64,000 bases of DNA from Oceaniovalibus guishaninsula JLT2003 (GCF_000299575.1 NZ_AMGO01000046.1:1-64000); one strand, 5' to 3'. Positions 51,651-62,586 are shown, counted from the first letter of the stretch. The notes: a model not told the origin generated them from the letters alone. Program-made: numbers and translations.

Positions 51651-53309
51651 ATGACCGACCGTTTCCGCCTGACGCTGGGCCAGCAGAACCCGACCGTGGG
51701 CGATCTGGACGGCAACGCCGACAAGGCGCTGGCCGTCTGGCGCGAGGGGCGCGCGGCCGGGGCCGACATGGTGGCCCTGCCCGAGATGTTCCTGTCGGGC
51801 TATCAGGTGCAGGATCTGGTGCTCAAGCCCGCCTTCACCGCCCATTGCCGCGCCGTGCTGGAGCGGCTGGCGCGGGATGCGGCGGACGGCCCCGCCCTGG
51901 GGATCGGCGCCCCCTGGGTCGAGGCGGGGGTGATCTTCAACGCCTATCACGTTCTGAAGGACGGCGAGGTCGCGGCGCGGGTCTTCAAGCATCACCGGCC
52001 CAACTACAACGTCTTCGACGAGGTGCGCACGTTCGCCGAAGGGCCCGTCGCGGGGCCTTACCGGATCGGGGACATGCGCATCGGCACGCCCATCTGCGAG
52101 GATGCGTGGTATCCCGACGTGACCGAGACGCTGGCCGAGACGGGGGCCGAGCTGCTGCTGGTGCCCAACGGATCGCCCTATCGGCGCGGCAAGTTCGACG
52201 TGCGGATGTCCTTGATGGTGGCGCGCACGGTCGAGACGGGGCTGCCGCTGGTCTATCTGAACATGACGGGCGGGCAGGACGACCAGATCTTCGACGGCGG
52301 ATCGTTTGTGCTGAACCCGCATGGCGACCTGGCGGTGCAGTTGCCCTTGTTCGACGATGCGGTGGCGCATGTCGATTTCGAGCGGACGGATGGCGGCTGG
52401 CGCGCGGCGGCCGGGGCAAGGGCGGTGCATCCGGGCGATCTGGAGCAGGATTATCGCGCGATGGTGACGGGTCTGCGCGACTATTGCGCCAAGACCGGGT
52501 TCGCGTCGGTCCTGCTGGGGCTGTCGGGCGGGGTGGACAGCGCGCTGGTCGCGGCCATCGCGGCGGACGCGCTGGGGCCGGACGCGCTGCGCTGCGTGAT
52601 GCTGCCGTCTGAATACACGTCCGACGCGTCGCTGCACGATGCGGCGCTTTGCGCCCGCGCGCTGGGCTGCCGCCTGGACGAGGTGTCGATCGAGGGGCCG
52701 CGCAAGGCCGTGGGCGACGCGCTGGCCGATCTGTTCGCCGGGACCGAGCCGGGGCTGACCGAGGAGAACATCCAGTCGCGGCTGCGCGGCCTGACGCTGA
52801 TGGCGATTTCCAACAAGACCGGCGCGATGCTGCTGACGACCGGCAACAAGTCCGAGGCGGCGGTGGGATACGCCACGATCTATGGCGACATGGCTGGCGG
52901 CTATAACCCGGTCAAGGATCTGTGGAAAACCCGGCTGTTCGATGTCTGCCGCTGGCGCAACGCGCATCATCGCGGCTGGATGAAGGGACCGGCGGGCGAG
53001 GTCGTCCCGCAGCGGATCATCGACAAGCCGCCCTCGGCCGAGCTGCGGCCCGACCAGCGCGACGACGACAGCCTGCCGCCCTACGACGTGCTGGACGCGA
53101 TCCTGCACCAGCTTGTCGATCTGGACGCGTCGGTCGCGGATGTCGTGGCGCTGGGCTTCGACCGCGATCTGGTCGAGCGGGTCGAGCATCTGGTCTATAC
53201 CAGCGAATACAAGCGGTTCCAGTCTGCCCCCGGCGCGCGGCTGACGCAGCGGGCGTTCTGGCTGGATCGCCGTTATCCCATCGCGAACCGCTGGCGCGAT
53301 CCGTCCTGA
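51651..53309 (+). CDS. nadE: Glutamine-dependent NAD+ synthetase
   Basis: 552 aa from the ATG at 51651. N-terminal nitrilase-type amidotransferase domain (LPEMFLSGYQVQDL with the catalytic Glu; KHHRPNYNVFDE with Lys; GTPICEDAWYPD with Cys), C-terminal NAD synthetase with the pyrophosphate loop LLGLSGGVDSALVAAI (SGGVDS at 292-297) and TGNKSEAAVGYATIYGDMAGGYNP. It amidates deamido-NAD using glutamine. Converges with the small peptidase gene. Confidence 0.96.
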   Translation: MTDRFRLTLGQQNPTVGDLDGNADKALAVWREGRAAGADMVALPEMFLSGYQVQDLVLKPAFTAHCRAVLERLARDAADGPALGIGAPWVEAGVIFNAYHVLKDGEVAARVFKHHRPNYNVFDEVRTFAEGPVAGPYRIGDMRIGTPICEDAWYPDVTETLAETGAELLLVPNGSPYRRGKFDVRMSLMVARTVETGLPLVYLNMTGGQDDQIFDGGSFVLNPHGDLAVQLPLFDDAVAHVDFERTDGGWRAAAGARAVHPGDLEQDYRAMVTGLRDYCAKTGFASVLLGLSGGVDSALVAAIAADALGPDALRCVMLPSEYTSDASLHDAALCARALGCRLDEVSIEGPRKAVGDALADLFAGTEPGLTEENIQSRLRGLTLMAISNKTGAMLLTTGNKSEAAVGYATIYGDMAGGYNPVKDLWKTRLFDVCRWRNAHHRGWMKGPAGEVVPQRIIDKPPSAELRPDQRDDDSLPPYDVLDAILHQLVDLDASVADVVALGFDRDLVERVEHLVYTSEYKRFQSAPGARLTQRAFWLDRRYPIANRWRDPS

Positions 53310-53319
53310 CGGCGCGAGG

Positions 53320-53718
53320 TCATTCCCACCAGCGGTCGATGCGGGCGATGTCGGCATCGGACCAGCCGAAGTGATGGGCCAGTTCGTGCACGGTGACATG
53401 CGCGACCAGATCGGCCAGCCCGACATCGCCCCGGCTGGCCCATTCGTCCAGGATTGGGCGGCGGAACAGCCAGATTGTATCGGGGCCGTGGGGCTGGTCC
53501 AGCACGGATTTCTCGGTCAGCGGGATACCGTCGTAAAGGCCGGTCAGGTCGAAGGGATCGGCGATCACCATCTCGGCCAGCAGGGCGTCGTCGGCGAAAT
53601 CGGCGACCCGCAGGGCCACGGCGCGGGCGGGGCCGGCGAAGGGGGGCGGCAATCCGTCGATACAGGCGCGGGCCATCGCGGCGATCGATTCGGCATCGGG
53701 GGGCAGGGGGTTGTCCAT
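53320..53718 (-). CDS. Small zincin-like metallopeptidase (DUF1025 type)
   Basis: 132 aa from the ATG at 53718. The zinc motif HVTVHELAHHFGWSDADI has His111, Glu112 and His115 and a downstream Asp121, giving the minimal HExxHxxGxxD metzincin pattern. The family is found widely beside gltX-like genes, with no known substrate. It is divergent from gltX, 61 bases apart. Confidence 0.86.
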   Translation of the reverse strand: MDNPLPPDAESIAAMARACIDGLPPPFAGPARAVALRVADFADDALLAEMVIADPFDLTGLYDGIPLTEKSVLDQPHGPDTIWLFRRPILDEWASRGDVGLADLVAHVTVHELAHHFGWSDADIARIDRWWE

Positions 53719-53779
53719 GCCGCCGATATGGACACATGCCGCGCCCTGTGAAAGAGGACGCAGCCCAAGGAGAGCGCCC

Positions 53780-55093
53780 ATGACCGTCACCCGTTTCGCC
53801 CCGTCGCCCACGGGATACCTGCATATCGGCAACCTGCGCAGCGCACTGTTCAACTGGCTGATCGCGCGCAAGGCGGGCGGCACGTTCATCCTGCGGCTGG
53901 ACGATACCGACCCCGAACGCAGCAAGCCCGAATATGCCGATGCCATCCAGCGGGATCTGGAATGGCTGGGCCTGACCTGGGACCGGATGGAGCGGCAGTC
54001 GGACCGGCTGGACCGCTATCGCGCGGCCGCCGACGATTTGCGCGCCAAGGGCCGCTTCTACGAGGCGTTCGAGACGCCGACCGAACTGGATCTGAAACGC
54101 AAGAAGCAGCTCAACATGGGGCGGCCGCCGGTCTATGACCGCGCGGCGCTGGATCTGGACGAGGCCGCGAAGGACCGTCTGCGCGCTGAACGCGGAGGCC
54201 ACTGGCGGTTCCTGCTGGAACGCGAGCGGATCGAATGGGACGACGGCATCCTCGGCCCGGTCAGCATCGACGCGGGCAGCGTCAGCGATCCGGTGCTGAT
54301 CCGGGGCGACGGTCAGGTGCTTTATACGCTGGCATCGGTGGTGGACGATACCGAGATGGGCGTGACCCATGTGGTGCGCGGATCGGATCACGTGACCAAC
54401 ACCGCCACGCAGATCCAGATCATCGAGGCGCTGGGCGGCACGCCGCCGGCCTTCGCGCATCATTCGCTGCTGACGGGACCGCAGGGCGAAGGACTGTCGA
54501 AGCGGCTGGGATCGCTGAGCCTGCGGGATTTCCGCGAAGCGGGGATCGAGCCCATGGCGATCCTGTCGCTGATGGCGCGGCTGGGGTCGAGCGACCCGGT
54601 CGAATTGCGCACCACGCTGGACGAACTGGTGGCGGGGTTCGACATTTCGCGGTTCGGCGCGGCGCCGACCAAGTTCGACGCGGACGACCTGAAGCCGCTG
54701 AGCGCGCGCGTCATTGCCGCCGAGCCGTTCGAGGCCGTCGCGCCGCAGATCGCGACCATCGGCGTGCCCGACGCCATCGCGCCGCAATTCTGGGAGGCGG
54801 TGCGCGAGAACATCGCCACGCGCGACGCGATGGCCGATTGGTGGGCGCTGTTCCGCGACGGCGCGCAGCCGGTCGTGGCCGATGAGGACCGCGCCTTCAT
54901 CGAGCAGGCGCGCGGCCTGCTGCCGCCGCATCCCTACGGTCCCGACGCCTGGGCCGAATGGAGCGGCGCGGTCAAGGATGCGACCGGGCGCAAGGGCCGC
55001 GCGCTGTTCCGGCCGCTGCGCCTTTACGCGACGGGGGCCGAGACGGGGCCGGACATGAGCCTGGTCATGCCGCTGCTGCAAAAGCCGCTTTAG
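53780..55093 (+). CDS. gltX: Glutamyl-tRNA synthetase
   Basis: 437 aa, class Ib synthetase. TRFAPSPTGYLHIGNLRSALFNWLIA (HIGH motif HIGN), RLDDTDPERSKPEY, and the KMSKS-like loop GPQGEGLSKRLGSLSLRDF. Shorter than the usual 460-490 aa GltX, near the length of the second GltX paralogue found in many alphaproteobacteria; whether this one charges tRNA-Glu or tRNA-Gln is not shown. AAGGAGAG precedes the ATG at 53780. GGCT-like gene converges with four-base overlap. Confidence 0.92.
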   Translation: MTVTRFAPSPTGYLHIGNLRSALFNWLIARKAGGTFILRLDDTDPERSKPEYADAIQRDLEWLGLTWDRMERQSDRLDRYRAAADDLRAKGRFYEAFETPTELDLKRKKQLNMGRPPVYDRAALDLDEAAKDRLRAERGGHWRFLLERERIEWDDGILGPVSIDAGSVSDPVLIRGDGQVLYTLASVVDDTEMGVTHVVRGSDHVTNTATQIQIIEALGGTPPAFAHHSLLTGPQGEGLSKRLGSLSLRDFREAGIEPMAILSLMARLGSSDPVELRTTLDELVAGFDISRFGAAPTKFDADDLKPLSARVIAAEPFEAVAPQIATIGVPDAIAPQFWEAVRENIATRDAMADWWALFRDGAQPVVADEDRAFIEQARGLLPPHPYGPDAWAEWSGAVKDATGRKGRALFRPLRLYATGAETGPDMSLVMPLLQKPL

Positions 55094-55689
55094 GGGGCGG
55101 GGCGGCGCAGGCCGTCCGCAAGGCCCGCATCCTCTGGCGCGACGCACGGCACGCCGAGGGCGGCGAGGTGGGTATCGACCAGCGCGGTCTCCGCTGGGTC
55201 GAGCCGCCGCGCGCGGGGATAGAGCGGGGCCGCGCGGTCGTCGGCCACCGCGCCCCAGCCATCGGTCGTGGCGAAGAATCGCGCGACGCCTTCGGCCCCG
55301 AACTGGCGCGCATAGCCCTGCACCACCACGTCGAGATAGCTGAGCAGGACGGGACGCGCGGGGCCGGGCAGGGCATGGTGCGCGGGGATGGCATAGACGG
55401 CGATCGTCGTGTCGGCCCGCAAGCCGTGATCGACGCGGGGTGCCGGCAGGCGGTCATAGCCCGCCTCGCGCGTGTCGAGCGCCTGCCAGTCGGCGCCGGG
55501 CACGGGGGCGATCATGCCTTCGACGGCGTGACCGGGGGCCGGAACGGCCGTCAGAAAGGCGGCGCGGCGGCGGTCGGTCGTGCGCCAGACCCGCCGCCAG
55601 CCATGCAGGATCGCGGGCCGCGCCGGGGCGTAGTCGTGCGTGGTCAGGTTGACGAGGCTGCCATAGCCGAAAAAATGCGGATCGGTCAT
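55090..55689 (-). CDS. Gamma-glutamylcyclotransferase-fold protein
   Basis: 199 aa. N-terminus HFFGYGSLVNLTTHDY has the YGSL signature of the GGCT/AIG2 fold; HGWRRVWRTTDRRRAAFLTAVP and VEGMIAPVPGADWQALDTREAGY hold the catalytic-Glu region. It may act in glutathione or gamma-glutamyl turnover. Ends inside gltX; the glycine-riboswitch promoter lies in the region upstream. Confidence 0.85.
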   Translation of the reverse strand: MTDPHFFGYGSLVNLTTHDYAPARPAILHGWRRVWRTTDRRRAAFLTAVPAPGHAVEGMIAPVPGADWQALDTREAGYDRLPAPRVDHGLRADTTIAVYAIPAHHALPGPARPVLLSYLDVVVQGYARQFGAEGVARFFATTDGWGAVADDRAAPLYPRARRLDPAETALVDTHLAALGVPCVAPEDAGLADGLRRPAP

Positions 55690-55718
55690 CGGCGGTGACT
55701 GGCAAGGCATGGCGGGGA

Positions 55719-55746
55719 TTGCAAGGCGGCGCGTGCCGTGCATAAG
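55719..55746 (+). promoter_or_regulatory. Candidate promoter of the glycine-cleavage operon
   Basis: TTGCAA (55719-55724), 16 bases, CATAAG (55741-55746), ending about 12 bases before the riboswitch. Confidence 0.45.
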
Positions 55747-55757
55747 CTGGCGGCGCA

Positions 55758-55922
55758 GCGACGGGAGAAGCCGGACCATGCCAGGCATGGCCCCGGTGCC
55801 GAAGGAGCAACCGCCCCGGTAAACTCTCAGGCAAAAGGACCGCCGCCGCGACGGACTCTGGAGAGTGGCGCAAGCCCGCCGACGGGATAGCGATCTCAGG
55901 CGACAGGACAGAGGGGGCATTC
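55758..55922 (+). ncRNA. Tandem glycine riboswitch
   Basis: Lies directly before gcvT. The first aptamer is marked by GGGAGA, GCCGAAGGAGCAA and AAACTCTCAGGCAAAAGGACC, then GGACTCTGGAGAG; the second by GCCCGCCGACGGGATAGCG, TCTCAGGCGACAGGACAGAG and GGGGCAT. This is the conserved core of the gcvT motif, with the two aptamers joined by a short linker. Glycine binding would raise expression of the cleavage system. Ends are approximate. Confidence 0.92.
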
Positions 55923-55965
55923 GGGGGCGCGGTGGCGCCGCAACTGGAATGCTGGGGGTGATGAC

Positions 55966-57096
55966 ATGACCGAAACGCTGCGCCGGACGGATTTGCACGA
56001 TCTGCATCTGGAGCTGGGCGGCCGCATGGTGCCTTTCGCGGGCTATGCGCTGCCTGTGCAATACGCGCCCGGCGTGATGAAGGAGCATCTGCATTGCCGC
56101 GCCCAGGCAGGGCTGTTCGATATCGGCCATATGGGCCAGGTGGTCGTGCGGCCGCGATCCGGCGATGTCGAGGACGCCGCGCGCGCGCTGGAAGGGCTGA
56201 CGCCCGCCGCCATCGTCGGGCTGCCCGAGGGGCGGCAGCGCTATGCGGTGCTGACCGCCGACGATGGCGGGATCCTGGACGACCTGATGGTGGCCCGGCG
56301 GGCGGACCATCTGTTTCTGGTCGTCAACGCGTCGCGCAAGGCGGACGATCTGGCGCATCTGCGCGACGGTCTGACGGATTGCGATGTGATCGAGGTGGCC
56401 GACCGCGGGCTGCTGGCGTTGCAGGGGCCGCTGGCCGAGGCGGCGCTGGAGGCGCTGGCGCCCGGCGCCGCGGCGATGCGGTTCATGGACGTGGCGACGC
56501 TGGACAGCGATTTCGGCGACCTGTGGGTGTCGCGGTCTGGCTATACCGGCGAGGACGGGTTCGAGATTTCGGTACAAGGCGGACAGGCCGAGGCGCTGGC
56601 GCGGGCGCTGCTGGCGCGGCCGGGCGTGGCGCCCATCGGGCTGGGTGCGCGCGATTCGCTGCGGCTGGAAGCGGGGCTTTGCCTTTACGGAAACGACATC
56701 GACGCGACGACCACCCCCGTCGAGGCGAACCTGCTGTGGTCGATTCCGAAGGTCCGCCGCGCGGGCGGGTCGCGGGCGGGCGGCTATCCGGGCGTGGACG
56801 TCATAGAGCGGCAGATCGAGGAAGGCCCCGCGCGGCTGCGCGTCGGGCTGCTGCCCGAAGGGCGCGCGCCGATGCGGGCGGGAACGCCGCTTTTCGCCGG
56901 GCAGGACGATGCCGACCCGATCGGCGAAATAACTTCGGGCGCGTTCGGCCCGAGCCTCGAAAGGCCGATGGCGATGGGTTATGTCGAAACCGGCCGCACG
57001 GCCGTCGGCACGTCCCTGTTCGCCGAGTTGCGCGGCCGCCGCCTGCCCGTCGCCGTCGCGGAACTGCCGTTCCGCGCCCCCACCGTCAAACGCTGA
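55966..57096 (+). CDS. gcvT: Glycine cleavage system T protein (aminomethyltransferase)
   Basis: 376 aa. [26 protein letters not shown] at the start, [22 protein letters not shown] and the conserved SGYTGEDG block, and [22 protein letters not shown]. It takes the aminomethyl group from H-protein and gives methylene-tetrahydrofolate. First gene of gcvT-gcvH-gcvP, 44 bases after the riboswitch. Confidence 0.96.
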   Translation: MTETLRRTDLHDLHLELGGRMVPFAGYALPVQYAPGVMKEHLHCRAQAGLFDIGHMGQVVVRPRSGDVEDAARALEGLTPAAIVGLPEGRQRYAVLTADDGGILDDLMVARRADHLFLVVNASRKADDLAHLRDGLTDCDVIEVADRGLLALQGPLAEAALEALAPGAAAMRFMDVATLDSDFGDLWVSRSGYTGEDGFEISVQGGQAEALARALLARPGVAPIGLGARDSLRLEAGLCLYGNDIDATTTPVEANLLWSIPKVRRAGGSRAGGYPGVDVIERQIEEGPARLRVGLLPEGRAPMRAGTPLFAGQDDADPIGEITSGAFGPSLERPMAMGYVETGRTAVGTSLFAELRGRRLPVAVAELPFRAPTVKR

Positions 57097-57104
57097 GGTC
57101 CAAG

Positions 57105-57467
57105 ATGAAATTTACCGAAGAACACGAATGGTTGCGCCCCGAGGACGAGGAAGGCGTCGTCACCGTGGGCATCACCGAACATGCCGCCACGCAGCTGGGG
57201 GATCTGGTCTTCGTCGAGCTGCCCGAGGAAGGCCGGATGGTCGCCCGCCACGACGAGGTGGTCGTCATCGAAAGCGTCAAGGCCGCGTCCGACATCATGG
57301 CGCCCGTGGACGGCGAGATCGTCGAGGTCAATTCCGCCTTGATCGACAACCCCGCTTTGGTGAACGAGGATCCGCTGGGCGACGGGTGGTTCTTCAAGAT
57401 GAAGGTCGCGGACATGGCCGATCTGGACGCGATGATGGACGAGGCGGACTACAAGAAGTTCGTCTGA
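57105..57467 (+). CDS. gcvH: Glycine cleavage system H protein
   Basis: 120 aa, the lipoyl carrier. [43 protein letters not shown], with the lipoylated Lys59 in [19 protein letters not shown] and C-terminal [10 protein letters not shown]. Eight bases after gcvT. Confidence 0.97.
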   Translation: MKFTEEHEWLRPEDEEGVVTVGITEHAATQLGDLVFVELPEEGRMVARHDEVVVIESVKAASDIMAPVDGEIVEVNSALIDNPALVNEDPLGDGWFFKMKVADMADLDAMMDEADYKKFV

Positions 57468-57488
57468 TCCGCCCGGCCGCCGCGCATG

Positions 57489-57512
57489 GGTATTTGAAGA
57501 AAGATGAAGGGG
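57489..57512 (+). repeat. Copy 2 of the 24-base intergenic motif
   Basis: GGTATTTGAAGAAAGATGAAGGGG in the 69-base gap between gcvH and gcvP, 22 of 24 identical to the copy at 35706-35729. It contains an ATG at 57504 that is in frame with gcvP but is probably not the start. Confidence 0.6.
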
Positions 57513-57536
57513 GCGCGCGTCGCCCGAGGAGCCGTC

Positions 57537-60371
57537 ATGCCGTTCGAGCCTAGCGACTATCAGCCCTATGACTTTGCCAACCGCCGGCATATCGGTCCGT
57601 CCCCGTCCGAGATGGCGGCGATGTGCGACGTGCTGGGGGTGCCGGACCTCGATACGCTGATCGACGAGACGGTGCCCGCGGCGATCCGACAGCAGGAGCC
57701 GCTGGAGATCGGCGCGCCGATGTCCCAAAGCGCGCTGCTGTGGCATGCGGGGCAGGTAGCCAAGCAGAACCGCGTGCTGGAATCGATGATCGGGCAGGGC
57801 TATCACGGGACGGTCACGCCGCCCGCGATCCAGCGCAACATCCTGGAAAACCCGGCCTGGTACACCGCCTATACCCCCTATCAGCCCGAGATCAGCCAGG
57901 GCCGGCTGGAGGCGCTGCTGAACTATCAGACGATGGTGTGCGACCTGACCGGGCTGGACATCGCCAACGCGTCGCTGCTGGACGAGGCGACGGCCGCGGC
58001 CGAGGCGGTGACGATGGCACAGCGCACCGCCAAGGCCAGGGCGGGCGCGGTCTTTGTCGATGCGGAATGCCATCCGCAGAATATAGACGTGATCCGCACC
58101 CGCTGCGCGCCGCTGGGGATCGAGGTGATCGTCGGCGATCCGTCCGAGATGGACGCGGGGGCGGTGTTCGCGGGCGTGTTCCAGTATCCGGGCACGCATG
58201 GCGGGCTGACGGATTTCACGCCGCAGATCGCGGCCCTGCACGAACGCGGCGCGCTGGGCATCGTCATCGCCGATCCGCTGGCGCTGACGCTGCTGAAGGA
58301 GCCGGGCGCGATGGGAGCCGACATCGCCGTCGGATCGACGCAGCGGTTCGGGGTGCCGATGGGCTATGGCGGCCCGCATGCGGCCTATATGGCCTGCCGC
58401 GATGCGCTGAAGCGGGCGATGCCGGGGCGGATCGTGGGCGTCAGCGTCGATGCGCGGGGCAACAAGGCCTATCGTCTGGCCCTGCAAACGCGCGAGCAGC
58501 ATATCCGGCGCGAAAAGGCGACATCCAATGTCTGCACCGCGCAGGCGCTGCTGGCGGTGATGGCGTCGTTCTATGCGGTGTTCCACGGCCCCGAAGGGCT
58601 GCGCGCCATCGCGCAGGGCATCCATTTCAAGGCGGTCCGCGTGGCGGACGTGTTGCGCAAGGCGGGCTTCGACGTTCGGCCGCAGGCGTTCTTCGATACG
58701 GTCACGGTGGATGCGGGCGCGCGGCGCGATGCCATATTCGACGCGGCGGCGGATCGGGGGATCAACCTGCGCCGTGTCGGGGCGACGCGGCTGGGCATCG
58801 CCGTGGACGAGACCACGCGCGACGACACGCTGGAACGGCTGTTCGCGGCCTTCGGTGCCCGCGACATGGCGGGCGAGGGCGGCGCGGCCATTCCCGACGG
58901 TCTGTTGCGGCGGTCGGATTACCTGACGCATCCGGTCTTTCACATGAACCGGGCCGAGACGGAGATGATGCGTTATATGCGGCGGCTGTCGGACCGCGAT
59001 CTTGCGCTGGACCGGGCGATGATTCCGTTGGGAAGCTGCACGATGAAGCTGAACGCGGCGGTCGAGATGATGCCGATCAGCTGGCCCGAATTCAGCGCGA
59101 TCCATCCCTTCGCGCCCGCCGACCAGACCGAGGGCTATGCCCGGATGCTGGCCGATCTGGCCGACAAGCTGTGCGCCATCACCGGATACGACGCGATGTC
59201 GTTGCAGCCCAATTCGGGCGCACAGGGGGAATATGCCGGGTTGCTGACGATCCGTCGCTATCACGCGACGCGCGGCGAGGGGCATCGCACCGTTTGCCTG
59301 ATCCCGGTGAACGCGCACGGCACCAACCCCGCCAGCGCGCAGATGTGCGGCATGAAGGTTGTGGTGGTGAAATGCACCGAGCGGGGCGACGTGGATGTCG
59401 AGGATTTCCGCGCCAAGGCCGAAGCGGCGGGCGACGACCTGGCCGCCTGCATGATTACCTATCCCAGTACGCATGGCGTGTTCGAGGATACGGTGCGCGA
59501 GATCTGCGCAATCACCCACGACCACGGCGGGCAGGTCTATCTGGACGGCGCCAACCTGAACGCGATGGTCGGCCTGTCGAAACCGGGCGAGATCGGCAGC
59601 GATGTCAGCCACCTGAACCTGCACAAGACGTTCTGCATCCCGCATGGCGGCGGCGGCCCCGGCATGGGACCGATCGGCGTCAAGGCGCATCTGGCCGAAC
59701 ACCTGCCCGGCTATGGCGAGAATGGCGGCGCGGTCAGCGGCGCGCCCTATGGAAGTGCGTCGATCCTGCCGATCAGCTGGGCCTATTGCCTGCTGATGGG
59801 CGGCGAGGGACTGACGCAGGCGACGAAGGTGGCGATCCTGAACGCCAACTATATCGCCGCGCGGCTGGAAGGCGCGTTTCCGATCCTCTATCGCGGGCAG
59901 AACGGACGGGTGGCGCATGAATGCATCATCGACGTGCGCCCGTTCGAGAAGTCGGCCGGCGTGACCGTGGACGACATCGCCAAGCGGCTGATCGACAACG
60001 GATTTCATGCGCCCACGATGAGCTGGCCGGTGGCCGGCACGCTGATGGTGGAGCCGACGGAATCCGAGACGAAGGCCGAGCTGGACCGCTTTTGCGACGC
60101 GATGCTGTCCATCCGCGCCGAGATCGCCGACATCGAGGCGGGACGTGCCGACCGGGACAACAACCCGCTGAAGCACGCGCCGCACACGGTCGAGGATCTG
60201 GTGGGCGACTGGCACCGGCCCTATAGCCGCGAGGTCGGATGCTATCCGGCGGGGGCGTTCCGGGTGGACAAATACTGGCCGCCGGTAAACCGGGTGGACA
60301 ACGTGTTCGGCGACCGGAACCTGGTCTGCACCTGCCCGCCGGTCGAGGCGTATCAGGACGCTGCCGAATAG
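57537..60371 (+). CDS. gcvP: Glycine dehydrogenase (decarboxylating), P protein
   Basis: 944 aa, single-chain (N- and C-halves fused) PLP enzyme. [17 protein letters not shown] start, [34 protein letters not shown] in the first half, and the PLP lysine Lys697 in [22 protein letters not shown] start at the ATG at 57537, which follows GAGGAG; the ATG at 57504 lies in a repeated motif. It decarboxylates glycine and loads H-protein. Confidence 0.97.
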   Translation: MPFEPSDYQPYDFANRRHIGPSPSEMAAMCDVLGVPDLDTLIDETVPAAIRQQEPLEIGAPMSQSALLWHAGQVAKQNRVLESMIGQGYHGTVTPPAIQRNILENPAWYTAYTPYQPEISQGRLEALLNYQTMVCDLTGLDIANASLLDEATAAAEAVTMAQRTAKARAGAVFVDAECHPQNIDVIRTRCAPLGIEVIVGDPSEMDAGAVFAGVFQYPGTHGGLTDFTPQIAALHERGALGIVIADPLALTLLKEPGAMGADIAVGSTQRFGVPMGYGGPHAAYMACRDALKRAMPGRIVGVSVDARGNKAYRLALQTREQHIRREKATSNVCTAQALLAVMASFYAVFHGPEGLRAIAQGIHFKAVRVADVLRKAGFDVRPQAFFDTVTVDAGARRDAIFDAAADRGINLRRVGATRLGIAVDETTRDDTLERLFAAFGARDMAGEGGAAIPDGLLRRSDYLTHPVFHMNRAETEMMRYMRRLSDRDLALDRAMIPLGSCTMKLNAAVEMMPISWPEFSAIHPFAPADQTEGYARMLADLADKLCAITGYDAMSLQPNSGAQGEYAGLLTIRRYHATRGEGHRTVCLIPVNAHGTNPASAQMCGMKVVVVKCTERGDVDVEDFRAKAEAAGDDLAACMITYPSTHGVFEDTVREICAITHDHGGQVYLDGANLNAMVGLSKPGEIGSDVSHLNLHKTFCIPHGGGGPGMGPIGVKAHLAEHLPGYGENGGAVSGAPYGSASILPISWAYCLLMGGEGLTQATKVAILNANYIAARLEGAFPILYRGQNGRVAHECIIDVRPFEKSAGVTVDDIAKRLIDNGFHAPTMSWPVAGTLMVEPTESETKAELDRFCDAMLSIRAEIADIEAGRADRDNNPLKHAPHTVEDLVGDWHRPYSREVGCYPAGAFRVDKYWPPVNRVDNVFGDRNLVCTCPPVEAYQDAAE

Positions 60372-60378
60372 CTGCCTG

Positions 60379-61656
60379 TCACGTCGGGGCGGCCGCCTCG
60401 TCGCTGCGATGGGGCGAGACGGCATGCACTCGCGCCCGGTCCTCGGCCAGCAGCAGCGCGTCGTCTGAAAAAGCCAGCGCGCGGCGCGAGACGATCCGCG
60501 CCGCCTCGCGCATTTCGGCGCTGTCGTGGCGTGCCAGCCGGGCCAGCGCACGCTGCACCTGCATCTGAACCTCGACCAGTTGGGCGCCGTCGCGGGCGAT
60601 GAAGTCGAACCCCGCGAAGACCAGATCGAGGGCGGTCATGGGTTTTACATGCAGACGCGGCAGATCGGGTTCGGGGCGGGGGATCGCCTCGTCCTCCCAC
60701 GGCGTTAATATCCGCAGGATCCGCAGAAGCACGGCGATGGCCGTTCGCGGATCGTTGATACCGGGCGACAGGGCGCGCTGTGCGATCTCGGACAGCACCT
60801 GGATGCCGAATTGCGGATCCTGGTCGTAGGATCGCGCGTCGCCGATGACCACGGCCTCGCGCAGCTTCTTCTCCTGCTCGTCCGTGATGCCCCAGATCGC
60901 CATGCGCAGTAGCGGATCGCCCGGATCGACCCAGTCGCCGGGGCTGGCGATGACCCAGATGTCGCCGTTCGACTCCTCGGCCAGATCGTTCAGCGCCACG
61001 GCATCGACGTATCGGACATAGCCGTGATTTTCGGCCAGCAGCGCGGCCGCGGCGTCGGGAATGGTGTCGCGCCGGATCAGGGGCACGCCGCCCAGACAGG
61101 GGCAGGACAGCCGCAGCTTCAGCGCCTCGATGGTCACGTCCTCGACCCGTTCCTCGGTCTGTTCCATCGAGCCGAGGCCCGACAGATGCTCGATCCAGCG
61201 GACCATCGCCACGATGACGATGGCAATGACGAGGATGGTGAAGAAATAGACGATGATGAAGTCGCGGTCGGAATAGGCCCCGGCATTCAGCATCACGATG
61301 GACATGATCGCATAGACGAACGCGCCCATGAACGTCGCCAGCACCGTCTGCGTGCGCCCATCGCCGCGCAGCAGCCGGTGCGCGCGGGGCGTGGCCTGGG
61401 AACTGGCGTAATGATGCGCGGCCACCATCACCGAAAGCGAGAACGTCGTCACCGTCAGCATCGAATTTGACAGGATCGACAGCAGCCGCGCCACGGCGTC
61501 CTCGGTTATCTCATAGGACAGATGGTCGGGCAGCAGCCCGGACGAGATCGACGAGACCCCCGCCGAGACCAGCGCGAGCGCCGACAGGATCGCGATGCGC
61601 GCCCAGATCGCCCGGGCCCATATGCGCAGGGTCCAGACCCAGTGCGTCAGCTTCAT
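60379..61656 (-). CDS. DUF2254 membrane protein
   Basis: 425 aa from the ATG at 61656. Four hydrophobic segments in the N-terminal 170 residues ([69 protein letters not shown]), then a soluble part with [13 protein letters not shown] and SDAQ-like [33 protein letters not shown], the DUF2254 signature. Function unknown. Converges with gcvP seven bases away. Confidence 0.88.
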   Translation of the reverse strand: MKLTHWVWTLRIWARAIWARIAILSALALVSAGVSSISSGLLPDHLSYEITEDAVARLLSILSNSMLTVTTFSLSVMVAAHHYASSQATPRAHRLLRGDGRTQTVLATFMGAFVYAIMSIVMLNAGAYSDRDFIIVYFFTILVIAIVIVAMVRWIEHLSGLGSMEQTEERVEDVTIEALKLRLSCPCLGGVPLIRRDTIPDAAAALLAENHGYVRYVDAVALNDLAEESNGDIWVIASPGDWVDPGDPLLRMAIWGITDEQEKKLREAVVIGDARSYDQDPQFGIQVLSEIAQRALSPGINDPRTAIAVLLRILRILTPWEDEAIPRPEPDLPRLHVKPMTALDLVFAGFDFIARDGAQLVEVQMQVQRALARLARHDSAEMREAARIVSRRALAFSDDALLLAEDRARVHAVSPHRSDEAAAPT

Positions 61657-61706
61657 CCGGGCCCCTTTCGCGATTCCGCTGCGCACCTTATGGCGCGCCC
61701 GGTCGC

Positions 61707-61735
61707 TTGACAACGCGGCGATGCTGCGCCATTCA
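61707..61735 (+). promoter_or_regulatory. Promoter of tRNA-Ala
   Basis: TTGACA (61707-61712), 17 bases, CATTCA (61730-61735). The -35 is perfect, and +1 would fall a few bases before the mature 5' end at 61746. Confidence 0.6.
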
Positions 61736-61745
61736 GCGCGCCAGT

Positions 61746-61822
<77 letters not shown>

Positions 61823-61893
61823 TTTTCTTCTTGAAACGCGCGATTGCCGCCGGGGCCGGTCCGGGCTATGCTGCGGCGCGGCAAGGGGGTATT

Positions 61894-62532
61894 ATGGGTC
61901 AGGTCATCACGGTTGCTCAGCAAAAGGGCGGGGCGGGCAAGACCACGCTGGCCGTGACACTGGCGGTCGCGTTCGCGCGGCAGGGATTGTCCGTTGCGCT
62001 GCTGGATACCGACCCGCAGGGATCGCTGGGACGATGGTACATGACCCGGCGCGAGGCGGGCGATCCGGGCATGGATTTTTCCACCGCTAGCGCCTGGGGC
62101 GTGGGGTACGAGTGCGAGAAACTGCGCCGCCAGCACGACCTGGTGATCGTCGATACGCCGCCCAAGGTGGATGCCGACCTGCGGCCCGCCCTGCGCGAGA
62201 GCGATCTGATCCTGGTGCCGGTCGCGACCAGCCAGGTGGACCTGTGGGCGGTGGATTCGCTGCTGGATCTGGTGGCGCGGGAGCGGCGGCGGGCGCTGAT
62301 CGTGCTGAACCGCTTCAAGGCGGGGACGCGGCTGGGCGCCGAGATCGACGCGGCGCTGGCCGAGCGCGAGATGGGCCGGATGCGGGCCGTTCTGGGCAAC
62401 CGCGTCGCCTATGCCGAGACGCTGGGACAGGGGCTGTCGGTGCAGGAAAAGGGCCGCGGCGCGTGGACCGGCGAGGTCGAGGCGCTGCGCGACGAGGCGG
62501 CGGAAGCCTTGCAGATCAACGCGTTGGCATAG
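61894..62532 (+). CDS. ParA family ATPase (orphan, no ParB)
   Basis: 212 aa. Deviant Walker A QQKGGAGKTTLAVTLAVAFA at the start, LLDTDPQGSLGRWYMTRR, DLVIVDTPPKVDADLRPAL (Walker B) and PVATSQVDLWAVDSLLD. Smaller than plasmid ParA and without a helix-turn-helix extension or partner ParB, so it is probably a positioning or MinD-like ATPase of unknown cargo. ATG at 61894; a csp gene converges. Confidence 0.9.
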   Translation: MGQVITVAQQKGGAGKTTLAVTLAVAFARQGLSVALLDTDPQGSLGRWYMTRREAGDPGMDFSTASAWGVGYECEKLRRQHDLVIVDTPPKVDADLRPALRESDLILVPVATSQVDLWAVDSLLDLVARERRRALIVLNRFKAGTRLGAEIDAALAEREMGRMRAVLGNRVAYAETLGQGLSVQEKGRGAWTGEVEALRDEAAEALQINALA

Positions 62533-62563
62533 AAAAAGGGCGCTACGGTTTCCCGTGCGCCCC
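62533..62563 (-). terminator. Intrinsic terminator of the cold-shock gene
   Basis: On the minus strand a GGGCGC stem extended by ACGG/CCGT with one bulge, TTTC-type loop, followed by five T (62537-62533). Also lies at the end of the ParA gene. Confidence 0.7.
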
Positions 62564-62586
62564 CTGTCGATCGGATCCGGTCGGCC

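Noticed and set aside
51486-53426. Long open frame joined upstream of the MORN gene on the minus strand
   Set aside because: It lies antisense over nadE, a clear gene. The signal peptide after the GTG at 51485 marks the true start; the upstream part is a GC-rich shadow.
57504-57536. ATG at 57504 as the start of gcvP
   Set aside because: It lies inside a repeated intergenic motif without a ribosome site at the right distance; ATG 57537 has GAGGAG.
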